NCBI GenBank assembly: GCA_000310025.1
Contig: FN649741.1
Location: forward strand, 5,538,543-5,602,542
Direction of reading: 5' to 3'
DNA: 64,000 bases
Source of the DNA: Ectocarpus siliculosus
Taxonomy: Eukaryota; Sar; Phaeophyceae; Ectocarpales; Ectocarpaceae
Numbering within the stretch: the stretch's first letter is position 1; each line of letters opens with the position of its first letter. A program made the translations under genes and the position numbers. The notes below the pieces were generated by a model. That model worked only from the letters and a program-made list of their open reading frames with translations, ran no database searches and was not told where the DNA came from. Of this stretch, positions 12,042 through 24,000 are shown piece after piece.

Positions 12042-15000
12042 TCAATCCGGCACGTATCGCGCCACTCGGTCCGTCTCTTCTCGTTTGCTTTCTTCCCTCG
12101 CCGTCTCGTCCGTCTCCTGCCCCCCTCCCGCCCCATTGGTTGTTGGCTTGTGGTTTCGTTTGAGCGCTCGTTGTCGGCTGGCCTCTTCTTCCTTCTCGTG
12201 CCAGGAGGTCATGAACCTCTCAGCTCCCTGCAGCACCGCCGCATGCCAGGGTACTCCCCCCTCCACCTTCGCGGCTTCCGTCCACTTTAACTTCGGTGCC
12301 GTGTCTTTCGGTACCGGGATTCCGAGACAACATGGATCGGTTTTCGTAGATCCGTGGTCGGCCCCGAATGCCTTCAGGTCGTCGAGCACACACTTCGGCC
12401 AGTTCTGTTCCTGTCCCCCCCTACGTGGCTTCTCCCCCCCCGCCAGTTCGCCGAGCATCAGTCGTTTCGGGAGTCGCCCGTCCGGCTGCCTTGCCAGTGC
12501 TCCCGCGAACAGTAGGCGTCGTTGTCGGATCGCGGCTTCAACGCTCTGGCATTCGACCCTTTTCAGCGTCTGGGCGTAAGAGAGCTGCCGGTAGGTGTCT
12601 TTCTTGCGCGTGTACCCGATAACTCGAAGGAGCAGTCGGTGGTGTATCGACCGCAGCGTCTGATAGTGGCCGCTGAGTGGTGACCATGTCATGCAGCCGT
12701 ACAGCAGTGCCTCCATCGCCTCCGCCTGGAGCAGGCGGATCTTGAGTCGGAATGGCGCTTTCCGTCTGTCAAAGAGCTCCCGGCCATATCGCCTGAGGCA
12801 CGCCCACGCTGCTCTGCTCCTGTAGTTGATCTCCCAGGTGAGGTCGCCATGTTCGTTGACGAGGCCACCGAGGTACCGGAACTCGGTCGTCTGGGCGTAT
12901 TTCTGTCCCGCGGCTTCGATGGTCAGCGGTGGCGGCGGGGGGGGCTGTGATGTTGTAGTCGGCTTGTCCTTCGCGCGCATCAGGAGCGTCTCCGTCTTCT
13001 TCTCCGACACCGTTAGCCCGAACTCCCCGAACACCTCAACGATGATGGTCATCATTCTCGCCAGTCCTTCTGCAGACCTCGATACGACGCCGGCATCATC
13101 GGCATACAGCATCCCCCATACTGCCCTCCGTACTCGGTCACGGGGTGTCTCCTCCCCCCCCCCCCGCTTCCGTCTTCCCCTCCTCCAAGCACACCAGGTT
13201 CCGCAGAACAACATCATCCTCGCTGAATCGGATGACGACGACCTCGAGGACCTCGGCGAAGAAGATGTTGAACAGCAGCGGGGATAGCACACATCCTTGT
13301 CGCACGCCCTGTGTGACGAAGAACCACTCTGATAGTTCTCCGTCGTCCATGCGCACCCGGGCCCGCATTCCATCGTGGAATTGGCGGATGACTTTGATCA
13401 GCTTCGCGGGAATCCCGGCCCTGGCCAGCACCTTCCATAGCATCTCTCGGTCCACCGAATCATACGGCTTCTTCAAGTCGACGAAGCACATGCAGAGCGG
13501 TATTTTCTTTCTCCGCCCCAGCTCCTGGAGGCGGCGCATGACGAACAGCATGTCGACGGTGGATCGCCCGGGTCGAAATCCGCACTGTTCCTCCGGGAGG
13601 ATGTTGTTGGCTTCGCAGAAGGCGCTTAGACGGTTGGTGATGATCTTGATGGGGACCTTGCCTACGTGAGATTGTAGCGAGATCCCCCTGTAGTTGTTAC
13701 AGTTCTTGTACAGCACCTTGATGGTTGCATCCTTCCACTCTTGCGGGATATCTCCTCCGTTCCACACCTTGACGAGGATGGTATGGAGGTGTCCCAGGAC
13801 AAAGGGTTCGTCTCATCGATCTTGAGCAACCCGGCAGGGAGGGAGTCATGGCCGGGTGCCTTCCAGTTCTTGAGGCCTTTCGCTGCCCGTGCCACCTCCT
13901 CGAGTTCTGGTACCTCTCCCAACCGTTGAGTGTCACGTGTCGCTGGCCGCTGCGTCACTCGTTCGATGATGTCTGGGTTCAGGGTGGGGGATTTGGTGTT
14001 GAGTAGGGTGCTGAAGAATCTCGCCCACCGCTGGAGGATGTCGTCCCTCTTCCGGAGCAACATGTCGTTCTCATCCGCGACGAACTGTTGTCCCCCCGCT
14101 TGTCTCCCGCTGAGGCCCACTGAGATCTTAAGGTGTTGGTACAGTCCTCTCATGTCGCGATCTTTGTAGATTGCTTCGAGTTCAGTCACATATCCGTCCA
14201 GGTGGGCATAAATACCCGTTTCGACTGCTGTAGCCACTCCCTTACACGCTGCTTTGAGAGCTCTCCACGTTGCTGAGTTCCAGTTGCCCCTCATCGCCCG
14301 GCGCGCTTCCCGCCGTTTGGTAAGGGCCTGCTCCAGCGCTGCTCTCGTCTCTGGGGTCTCACACCATTCCTGCGTGAGGCGTCTCCGCGGTTCCTCCCCT
14401 AGGGTCGTCCGCGCTGCTTCGAGGAGAGCATTGGTAAAGTCGGTCGCCAATTCCGCGGCGGTGCTTGTTCGCTCGTCCAGTCGTGTGTCGAGGTTGAGGA
14501 GGAACCGATTAGTCGCCGCACACCGTGCTACTTCGAACTGCAATTCCCGTCGGTTGAATTGCTGCTGTTTCAATTTAGTCCGGACTGCACGGTTGTGGGC
14601 AAGCCTGTCACCGAGGTTGACGGTGGCTACTACCATATTGTGGTCTGAGTCTGCTTTGACTGGGCGAACCGGCTGGGGGATGACAACCACGTTAGATACT
14701 CGGCCGTGATGTGCCTGCCTTGTCAGGATGTAGTCAAGGCGCTTGCGATCGTTTCCCGACACACCGTTGTATGTGTGCCATATTCCGCCTTTGCGTGTCT
14801 CGAAGAACGTGTTCGTGAGAGCTAGCCTGTTTTCCGTTGCGAAATTCAAAAGTAGCATGCCATTGTCGTTGAGCTCATCACGCCCGTACATTCCTATTAC
14901 CCTTCCGTCCCCTCCGTCCAACCTATCTCCCGTCCGCGCGTTGGCGTCCATCAGGACATACACACATTCTTTGGAAGGGATCCTCCGCACGAGACTGTGA

Positions 15001-15560
15001 AGTTTTCCCAGAACCCGCGCTTGCTGTCGGCGGTTGAAGGTTCGGTTGGAGCATACGCGGCTTTGACCGCTCCACGGTGGCCTGCCAACAGAAACCTCAT
15101 GGCCATAAGGCGTTCGTCGATAAACTCCGTAGTGAACGTGGATGTCTTGCACAGTGACTCTTTGACGGCTATCCCCACACCATGGACTCCACCAGTCTCC
15201 GTGCCACAGCAGAACACCCGGAAACCCGCTGCTGCAAATTCCGTTCGACCTGCCCTCCGTGTCTCCACCGATACGTCTTGGCATCTTGGTAATGATGTGT
15301 ATGTAGTCTAGAGGTGTTCCGCGGTCGGTAGGAAGTGTCTACATCAAGCCCACAACGCCCTTCGGTCGGGTGTCGGGACGATGAATCAGGTCTGCGTACT
15401 TCATCAGCAGCAGCACTCTCTGTCGTCGTTGGAGCGAAGTTTCCTTGCTTGGCGGTGGGGGTATCGGAGCAGGGGAAATGGAATCCGGAGTAGTAGGAAA
15501 TAGTATGCATAAATGGGATGACTTGCTGTGGGACTTCGAACTTGTTTTCTTTCCTCACAC
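12042..15560 (-). mobile_element. Degenerate non-LTR (LINE-type) retrotransposon, EN plus RT
   Basis: Reading from right to left: an apurinic-type endonuclease (EEP) region with ETRRAGRTEF, VLMDANARTGD, RLDYIL and the catalytic SDHN (about 15270-14640), a linker, then a reverse transcriptase with [35 protein letters not shown] (usual AFDS altered to PYDS), [14 protein letters not shown] and the catalytic box YADD (about 13105), then a basic C-terminal domain ending at the stop at 12042. The protein is spread over several frames. Shifts are needed near 15000 and near 13740, and at a C-run near 13150-13165 between the RT palm and YADD, so it cannot make an intact protein as read. The 5' end is approximate. 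No terminal repeats or RNase H were recognised. The type resembles LINE elements common in stramenopile genomes. Confidence 0.88.
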
Positions 15561-16063
15561 CAGTTAGTTGATGTGCATATCCGACAAGAAAGGAACATCT
15601 AGACTAGTACCACTTATCTGCCTTCTATTCCGTCGGGTACCACCCCTCGCGGTTTGGACGCCGCAGCGATGAATTCGTGTGGTACTGGCGAAAATATGAA
15701 AATATGCCTACTGGCTGTATCCACCATTCGCAGATCCACAGGTAGGTGCGCATGCAGTCGATGCGACTGTATTGATTGGCCGGTGACACATCATCTATCT
15801 TTATTTGTTCGGATAGGCAAGGGAAATCGAAAATCGTATATATCTAGAGAGAAAGGCAGGTGCCCAGAACACGGGGCACGACATCCTCTCACTTGGTCTA
15901 TACGTCAGGGACGGTCTCGTGATATGTAGTTCCGGCGGCCCCTCAACGGTACCGTCCGTGCATGCATAAAATATGCATACCAAAATACCAAAAGGTTGCA
16001 TCCGGTACCAACCCCGCCCCCCCCCCCCCCCCACGGCATTTTTTTTTCCTCAAAGAATCCCTT

Positions 16064-16103
<40 letters not shown>

Positions 16104-16433
16104 GCCTCTTTCCTTCCTTTGGTCGTTTTAGCACCAACCTTGCATCTTGCAACAACACACACCAGCTTTGGAAGAGCTCAAACCCGTGGTCTGCACGCTC
16201 GCCTGGTAACGTTCGAAGGTGGTGGGCATTCGTCCCCCCAACCATCTCTATTCGGTAGGGTCGAGCCCTCACGCGCGGGCGGCGCGCTTTGTCTGTACGC
16301 GCTACAGCACCGGCCCGCCCGTGAGAGACGGCGGGAGTGGCGGAAACACCTTTTTTGGTTGAGTGTTTTCGTGTCGTTGTTGAGTGTGCCGTTCCACAAA
16401 GGGCCGTGCCGGGCAGAATCATGGTTAGCAGGC
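15561..16433. other. Non-coding stretch with simple repeats
   Basis: No gene recognised. It contains a C-run near 16016-16032 and a CT microsatellite at about 16070-16101. Open frames running through these are low-complexity (Leu-Ser or Arg-Glu repeats) and are not credible proteins. It probably holds the promoter and 5' untranslated part of the exchange-factor gene that follows. Confidence 0.4.
16070..16101 (+). repeat. (CT)n microsatellite
   Basis: About 16 copies of CT are read directly, preceded by a less regular pyrimidine tract and a long C-run. No coding role is seen. Confidence 0.95.
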
Positions 16434-18001
16434 GTTCCTCCACGTCCCCAAACTGACGCAACCCCAACATTTCCGTTCCTGATCGCCGCTACGCCCCGAA
16501 GCTCGATTGACCTCGTGGACGCGGCATCAAGCGGTTCTGTTACAGCGACACGCGGTGGGGCGGCGGAGTTGACAGACGAGGAGGGAGAAGTTGGCCCGGC
16601 AATCGGCATGGGATGGGACGTCGAGGTGAGAGAGGTAGACCCAGGATGGTTATCGCTCTGTCACAACACGCGCCACGCGGGGGGGAGATTCCGTGCGTCC
16701 AACGAAGGGATCGGGTCGTTGTGACGTGCGACAGCTGGCGAGAGAAAGGGTTAGTTATGTGGGAAATCAAGTCTATGATGCCCGCGTGATTGAGGTGTGT
16801 GATGAGTTGGCACAACGCACGAGAGACGGCATGGGTCACCCTGGCGGTGATATATTCTAGCTGTGAAACAGGCAAACCAGGTAGGTGATGAGAGCGACGA
16901 GAGAGGTAAGTGAACAATGCGGTGGTCCCTGTTTTCCGCAACCCTCGCGGAATGGGTTCGACAGCAACAACAGGAGGGCCCTCCATGCTTCTCCACCATG
17001 ACAGCAATAGTGCCGAGGCGGTCACCCCTTCTCTCCTCTACATTCTTTCCGTGGGGTATTTAAAGCTATTTTTGTAGGTGCCATCCATCTCTACTCTTGA
17101 AAATGCTGCTGTAGACTAGCCGTGTACCAGCTGCTCTTTGTATTGGTGTGTTGTTTGTGTTTGGTGTTCCGGCCGAGATAGTTGGTCCGCTCGCGTTCCT
17201 TCGCTCCCATCGGCTCAACAGGTTGTTACGCAACGCCTAGGCTTCCCGAGTTCGAGACATTGCTGCCACGTACCCTCGGGACACGTATTGGTAACCGAAG
17301 AGGTTGCTGGTCCTAGCCTAATCTGGGCGAAAAAAAAAATCTGTGCCTGCTGTTGCTGGTCGACCGACCAGCAACAGCAGGCACAGATTTTTTTTTTTCA
17401 AATTTTTTTTTGGTTCAGTGCTGCTTGCTGCTAGTTTACGTCACTGACTTGCACTGACATGCTGTCTGAGAGCAATCAATCCCGAACACGACGACCAAAT
17501 GAAATGAGTTGGTTCAAAGCGGCAAGGATTTGTCGGCATTTTGTTTTGCACGGTCACTGCAGGGAGGGCAGGTGTTAAAACCGCCACGCAACAGCAGTAT
17601 CTCTACAGGGGACGCCTGCATCGGATGCCCAGCGGCAGACGGGGCCCAGCGCAAGCCATCGATACAAAGCCCCCAAGAAGCCTCCGACGCGGCCTTGTTC
17701 CAGCATCACCACGCTTGCGGCGGAGCAAATCCAGACAATATCCCAGGCGATGGCCCGGTACCGTTGGCGCCGTTCGGGACAAGCGCCATCAGCATTCGTA
17801 GTGGTAGTGCTGCTGCTGGCGTGCACATGCACAAAAGGGGGGGCGGCGGCATGGAGCTGGAGCCCGAGGCGGTGGTTGTTACGCCGTTGGCGTCGGCCGG
17901 CGCGGGAGACGTCGGTGCCGAACACGACGCAACGCCGTTGCAGAGTCGTCATAAGGGCTCCGCCCGGAGCGGCGGGGGGTTTGGTTCACCGCGCAGCAGC
18001 A

Positions 18002-18032
<31 letters not shown>

Positions 18033-21000
18033 CGCAAGGGGCGAGACCGCTTCCGACGGGGCCGCCTCCGTTTCCGGGGTTGACGACAGCCTCTCCAGCG
18101 TCGGCGAAGGGCCGGGGGGGTTGAAGCGTAAGGACACCATCACTTGGGAGTCGTTTTTGGCCAACATTACGGTGACGGACGAGGCGAAAGAGGCAGGAGG
18201 GGGCGCGAAAGGAGCGGAGGCAGCGGCTGGTGCTTGTTCTGACTCTTCGCCACCGGTGGCGATGCGATTGACCTCCGGAGCAGCAAGCGAAGGAGTAAAG
18301 GTGGGGGGTCGGGTTGGGTTTTATTTTTTTTTCTTATTTTTTTTGAAAGTTAGAGACATACACAGAGACATACAAGGCGTCCCTCCGGAGTGGGGTAAAG
18401 AGAGCACCGACATACCAGTTTCTAATTGTCAACTGCCGCACGGCCATGCCCTTGTCTCTACAATGTGAAGAGCTTCATCGGGGGTCACGCCGAAGAATTT
18501 CTCTTGGATATACTACAAAATACGCTTTCAGTTGTGTCCACCTATGACAGAGTCTACACCCCGTATCCACTTTATTCCCTTTCTCTATGCATATTGACTT
18601 GGTAGGGTAGCGAAGCGGGGAACTCGTTCGCACAAACATTTAGGAGTATCATTGTGGGTAATACGGTAGACCACACTAATATCGTTTGTATTCAAAGTTT
18701 GAAGCTCTCTTCCTGCGTTCGCTGCATATGCATATAACCGTTGAGCAGGGACTATTTATCACGAAGTCGTCCTCACGCCACCACCCAACTGACAAGTATC
18801 GCAATAAGGTGGTAAACGCTCGTCGTGCACAAGTCGAGGGGCTGAGACGCTTTCAGTGGCATGTCGATAGTTAAAAGAAAATGCACGCAACCACTTCTGG
18901 TACGTAGCCCTTTTTCATTCCGTTCTGTGCATGTTTGTCGGGGTATGCAACATATATCCGTTGAGTTTTTGCTTTGAAGTCAAGTGGTGGGTGTAACTGC
19001 GCAGAGGGCGAACTCTCATGTATTGCATGCCTTAGCGGTTAGACCCTTTCGCGCGTCTTTGAGAGCACGGAGCATTGCTCCCACAGGACGAATCACCAAT
19101 GCCCAATCGTTACGTGGCCTAAAGGTGGCTCAAAAATGTGTTCCCTAGCCCATCTATGCTATCGATATTGCTTCCCGCCCTTTTTAGCCCACTGCATGCG
19201 CCCCATTAAAGCTGCCTACGCAGAGGGGGGCGTTATTTTTACATACTGCACCCCAGCTTGCTGGGATGATACCGAGCCCGACATGCCAACGGGCAGGTCC
19301 GAAATAGCGAAGTAGAACGTGTCGTTTTCCACCAGACAATTTTTGGTGACAACCGAGTAGAGGAAGAGGTACGGAAGCAGACAGATTGGAGCCGCTTGTC
19401 GGACGCCATTTCGTGCCAAGCCGGTCAGGCACGCGCGTGGCGCGTTATTTTGTTAGATACGTGTGTGTGTGTCTTTCTTTTCAGCATCGTCCGCGCTAAA
19501 CCGGCTGACCCATGAAAAGACCTCACACGTGTGTGTCTGTGTGTGTGATTATGGATTACCCAAGAGCTCGTGCTACGCTCGAACGGCCCAATAACAATGG
19601 TTGAACTCTGGGTAATTTTTTTTTACGTGTCGCCCCCCCTGCTGCTACACGTGATGCCATCATGCGGAGTACATACGCTTTCGCCTCAATGTATTCGGAG
19701 GAAGGACTGCTGTGACCAACGCGTATTGATAGTATGTATCTTCGTTTTCCTGGGTCCGCAGACGAAAGTCTGCGCCGCGGCTTGTTTCACAATGACACCA
19801 CGAGATCTACGAGAGATAACGTGAGATGACATGGGCGTACAGCGGGATGTTTCCATGTTGCTATGCATACGATCCCTTCCAATCGCTTGGGGTCGACATG
19901 ATTGATTGACATCACGAGAAAGCATCGCACCCTGGGAACGCTTTTTGAAACCCCCCGCAGCCAGGGAGTGCGCGCACACATCTGATCGACGATCCCCATT
20001 CTGTGCTTCGTGGTGTTGTCTGATACCAACCAGGGGTTGTTGGGGAGCGCTGCCGAACAGCCTTTGACGGCTCGCACTCGGTACCTCCGAGCGATGGCCT
20101 CCAACGCGGGCGATGTTCGTTGGAACGACGACCTCGACGATGAGGACAGGAACGACGATTGCGATGGCGATGGCGACAGCGACGGCGACACGGAGAGCGC
20201 GGGGTTGCCGGAGCTTTCCGAAGGCCAGCTGGTGCACCGCGCGAACGTTCAGCGCCTGCTGAGCGACCTCAGCGACAGAACGTTTTCGCCGCGAGCAAGG
20301 CACCCCGTCGACCTCGGTAGGTCGCAGTCCATGTCTTCGGTGGGCATGGGATCGATCAACAGCGTGCGGGTGAGTGCCTTGCAGCAAGCGCCAAGAGAGG
20401 CATGCGCGCAGTCAGCCAGGTTGATGAGAAGAGCTGTGCCACCTATCTAACTGCGGGCAAATTGATCATGGCTGCAGCAGCAGTGGTTGGTTTCGGTTTG
20501 GACGTGAAGGGAAGGGAAGAAAAGCTGAATGGTCCGTTGTTAGTGTTTCCGTTGTTGCTGCCGTCCAGCCGACTGCATAAATGGTGTCTTGTGTACATAT
20601 GTGCGGTGGACATGAATTGCCGTTGGGAAGTCCGGACACGTTGAATTTCAGCGCAGATATAGATAAGTGACAGCAGAAAGCTCTGCTGTTGTGGTACTTT
20701 TACTATTTAAGGCGATTTTGGTGTGTGGGTGTCGTGTTTTACTTGTCCGGTTGCTGGGTTCGCTGTCTCATGACGTCAAAGCGCTGCATCACGGCCATGT
20801 TCCATATTATGTGGGTAGCAAGTGGTGATGCGCTGGTTGCTGGCAAATAAACGAAACGTGTCATGGAAGCGCGAAATATTTATCGCGGTTTTCGATGGCC
20901 CTTGCTTGCTGTCTGCATCCACCTCTCATCCCCGACTTTCTGTCGCAACCTATCTATCCGTTTCGCAGAAAATCATGGAGAGAGGAGTGAACAAGTTCAA

Positions 21001-24000
21001 CGTCAACCCCAAGGATGGGATTGCGTACTTGATCGACAACGGTCTGGTAACGGACAGCGCGCAGGGCATCTGTAGCTTCTTGTGTTCAGCCGAGGGTCTC
21101 AGCAAGCGACGACTCGGGGAGTACTTCGGCAGGGTGAGAATGATATGATAATCATTGTAACAGGCAAGAGACGACCACAGTCACGTGTCGCGATGCGCCC
21201 TTCGAGCGGGTTGTTTGGAACTATGATTTTTTTTTCGTCTGCTGAAAGGGCGTTGTGCCGGCGGCCCCCGCTTGGATTGGTGCCTGGTATGTCTTGTTGT
21301 TGGTCGTACAGTAGTATGAATACGGCCAAGGAGTGTTGGTCGAGACTGAGTCCTGTTGCTCTAGCTCCCCCGTGAGGCCTGGGACCAGGCACCGGTTAGT
21401 GCGCGTCAAGCATCGAAGGCTTGGAGCTACAATATCGTCTGTGCCATGATCTACTGCACACACCGGTATGACACCCGCCTCTTGGGAGTGACATCCTGCG
21501 TCACGGCCGCACACTTTTACACTGCGATGCACTTGTCGCAGGTTCCACCGCAGCTCTCACGGGAGAAGCCCTCGTCGAGTATGGATGTATTTCGATTGTT
21601 GGAAGACTGAAGCGACGCACGTTGTTCGTGCCTTCGTGGCGTGCAAGCTTTCCCCGTTTGACGAAGACCGTACAACCGTGTGCATGTTTGCCTGTCCTTC
21701 TTGTGTGTCTGCGGCGTGTGCCAAGCAGGATAACCCGAAGGCCCAAGAAGTGTTGCGTCTTTTCTTGAAAGAGCTCAAGTTTAAGAACGCTAGCCTGGAC
21801 GAGGCGCTGCGGGCCATGGTGATGAGGTTCCGTTTGCCAGGGGAGGCGCAGCAGATGGACAGGTTCGTACCTTCAAGATTTTTCCTGAAACAGCGTTAGG
21901 GGGTGTCCCGCTGTTGAGTTGACGCTGGCCCCTGCAGAGGAAGCCCTGGTCTAGGACGGACGGTGGTGCTTATTTAGCTTTCTCTTATTGGAATTTTTTT
22001 TTAGTTTTCCCCTGATTTTAGGCTCGGTATGCCATGCCTTTTTCAGGACGTCAGCTACTATGGTGGCGGATGTCATGATGGCTTGACAACAGCAGTCCTT
22101 CGCTTGAGCTGGTGCAAGTTTAGGTTTGTTTTAAGTGAACTCGCCTGGTGGGGCCAAAGCTACCCGTTGAAGCAGCATGGTTCTTGGAAAGGAACCGAGG
22201 TTTTATATGTCCCGTGAGTTCTGCAAGCGACCACATTTTTTGCTGCCAATTGTTGTGTTGGCGCCTGGTTGTATTTGCAGGATAATGGAGAGCTTTGCCG
22301 TGAGGTACCACGAGGAGAATCCGTATGTATTTTCCTGCTCTGACACGGCGTGGGTGCTGGCGTTCGGCTTGATGATGCTCAACACCGACATGTACAACAG
22401 AAATATCAAGGTTAGTAGAGTCAATGATGCCACGGCGATGGTGGTCATGGGGTGAAAACTGCACTCCGTAAAACACGACGGGTTTGCGTCGCAGGTTTGT
22501 GTGTTGGCCCGCGGATTGTAGTAGTACAGTTTTTTATTAATTGGGCTGGCCTGAAACCATGGTGTCGATGACTTTCTCGGGCTGGCGGCAAGGTCACGTT
22601 GTATGGCACGACAAGGGTAGAGCGCTACACAGAGTGTCGGGTAAATGTTCGGGCATGTCGCCAGCCGTATCGACACGGCCGGATGATCGTGGCGCTAGCC
22701 CATGTACAGTACGAGTGCACATTTCATGACGCGCAGACTACTGTAGAGCAGTAGGAGACTGGCATTATGACAACGCTTCGTGACGATATGTAGGTGTCCT
22801 CTTGACATTTATTTTGTCGTCGACACCTCTTCCGTCAGGAGAGCGACAAAATGACCGAGGCAGAGTTCGTTAAGAACCACCGAGGGATTGATCAGGGGAA
22901 GGACCCGGCCAAGGAGCTGCTGGAAGGAATGTACAGGCGGATTAAGGTGAGACTTGGCGCGTTGATGGGCAGTGGCGCGATCATGAGGATCGTAATGCTC
23001 GCGTCCGCTCTGCCTGTTTTTCTGCTACCAACGCCCTAGCTTGCCGTCAACGCTTCCCTTGCGGCCCCTGCCACCCCCTCTTGCGGAACGAAGCCACCGA
23101 GCTATCACCTGGGAGTCATTGACTGATGCCGCACTCTTGTCTCTGAGCGATTTTGGTGCGTCTGTTTCGTCGGCTGATGTTGCGGCTTTGTTTTTGGTTC
23201 CATCTTTTCAAGGCGTCGGAGATCCGCATGGCCGAAGGGGATATGTACGAGTCTGAGGTCATCACGTTCGTCGCGCCCAAGAAAAGTGGCTGGCTAAAGA
23301 AGAAGAGCACAGGTACAGTATGCATATGATAGGTGTTGATGTTTATGTTGTTGGTTTGTTCATGTCGGGGATGGGGCCGTCGTCAAGGGTTTTGTGTACC
23401 GACAAATTGCTTGTCCCCAACAAAAGTTTGCGTCTGTTGAAGTAGCGTGTAATTTCGTCGTAATTTTTCGTCACTTTTCAGTTCTGGGTAGGACTGATGT
23501 AGTATTGTGTTGTTTTCAATTTTTATTTTTTGGGGGTTGAGTAGTGAAGACCTTCAGCTGTTTATACATTGTCGGCCAATCCATTGATTTTTGCTTCTTC
23601 TTTTTTTTTGCATAGCTTCTGCGCAGCACAGGACTACGACCCGTTATATTTTTCACCGCCTTAACCGAACCGGAACATGGCTCCTTAATTTGCGCGTTTA
23701 TTGCTCGTGCGTTGTCCCAGGGTACGTCGGCAAGTGGAAGCGGCACTGGTTCGTCCTGAACGATGCTGTCCTGTACTACTTCCTCGCCCCACAGCACCAA
23801 GATGAGGCGCCCCGCTGCATCATTCCCCTGGAAGGCATCAACATCAGCCCCATTGGAGCGACTGACCTGTCCATTGGCTTGAGGGTGAGACATGCCGGGT
23901 TAACGAGTTGGGCGTCGTGGGCTTGTCGGGCGTCTGTGTTTGCTACGACTCGTGATGCCCCTAACCCCTTTAAGCGCAATGTTGGCACGAACGATCTGTC

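Noticed and set aside
16540-17025. 161-codon open frame on the minus strand
   Set aside because: Antisense to the likely acidic 5' exon of the exchange-factor gene and has no motif or splice-linked neighbours.
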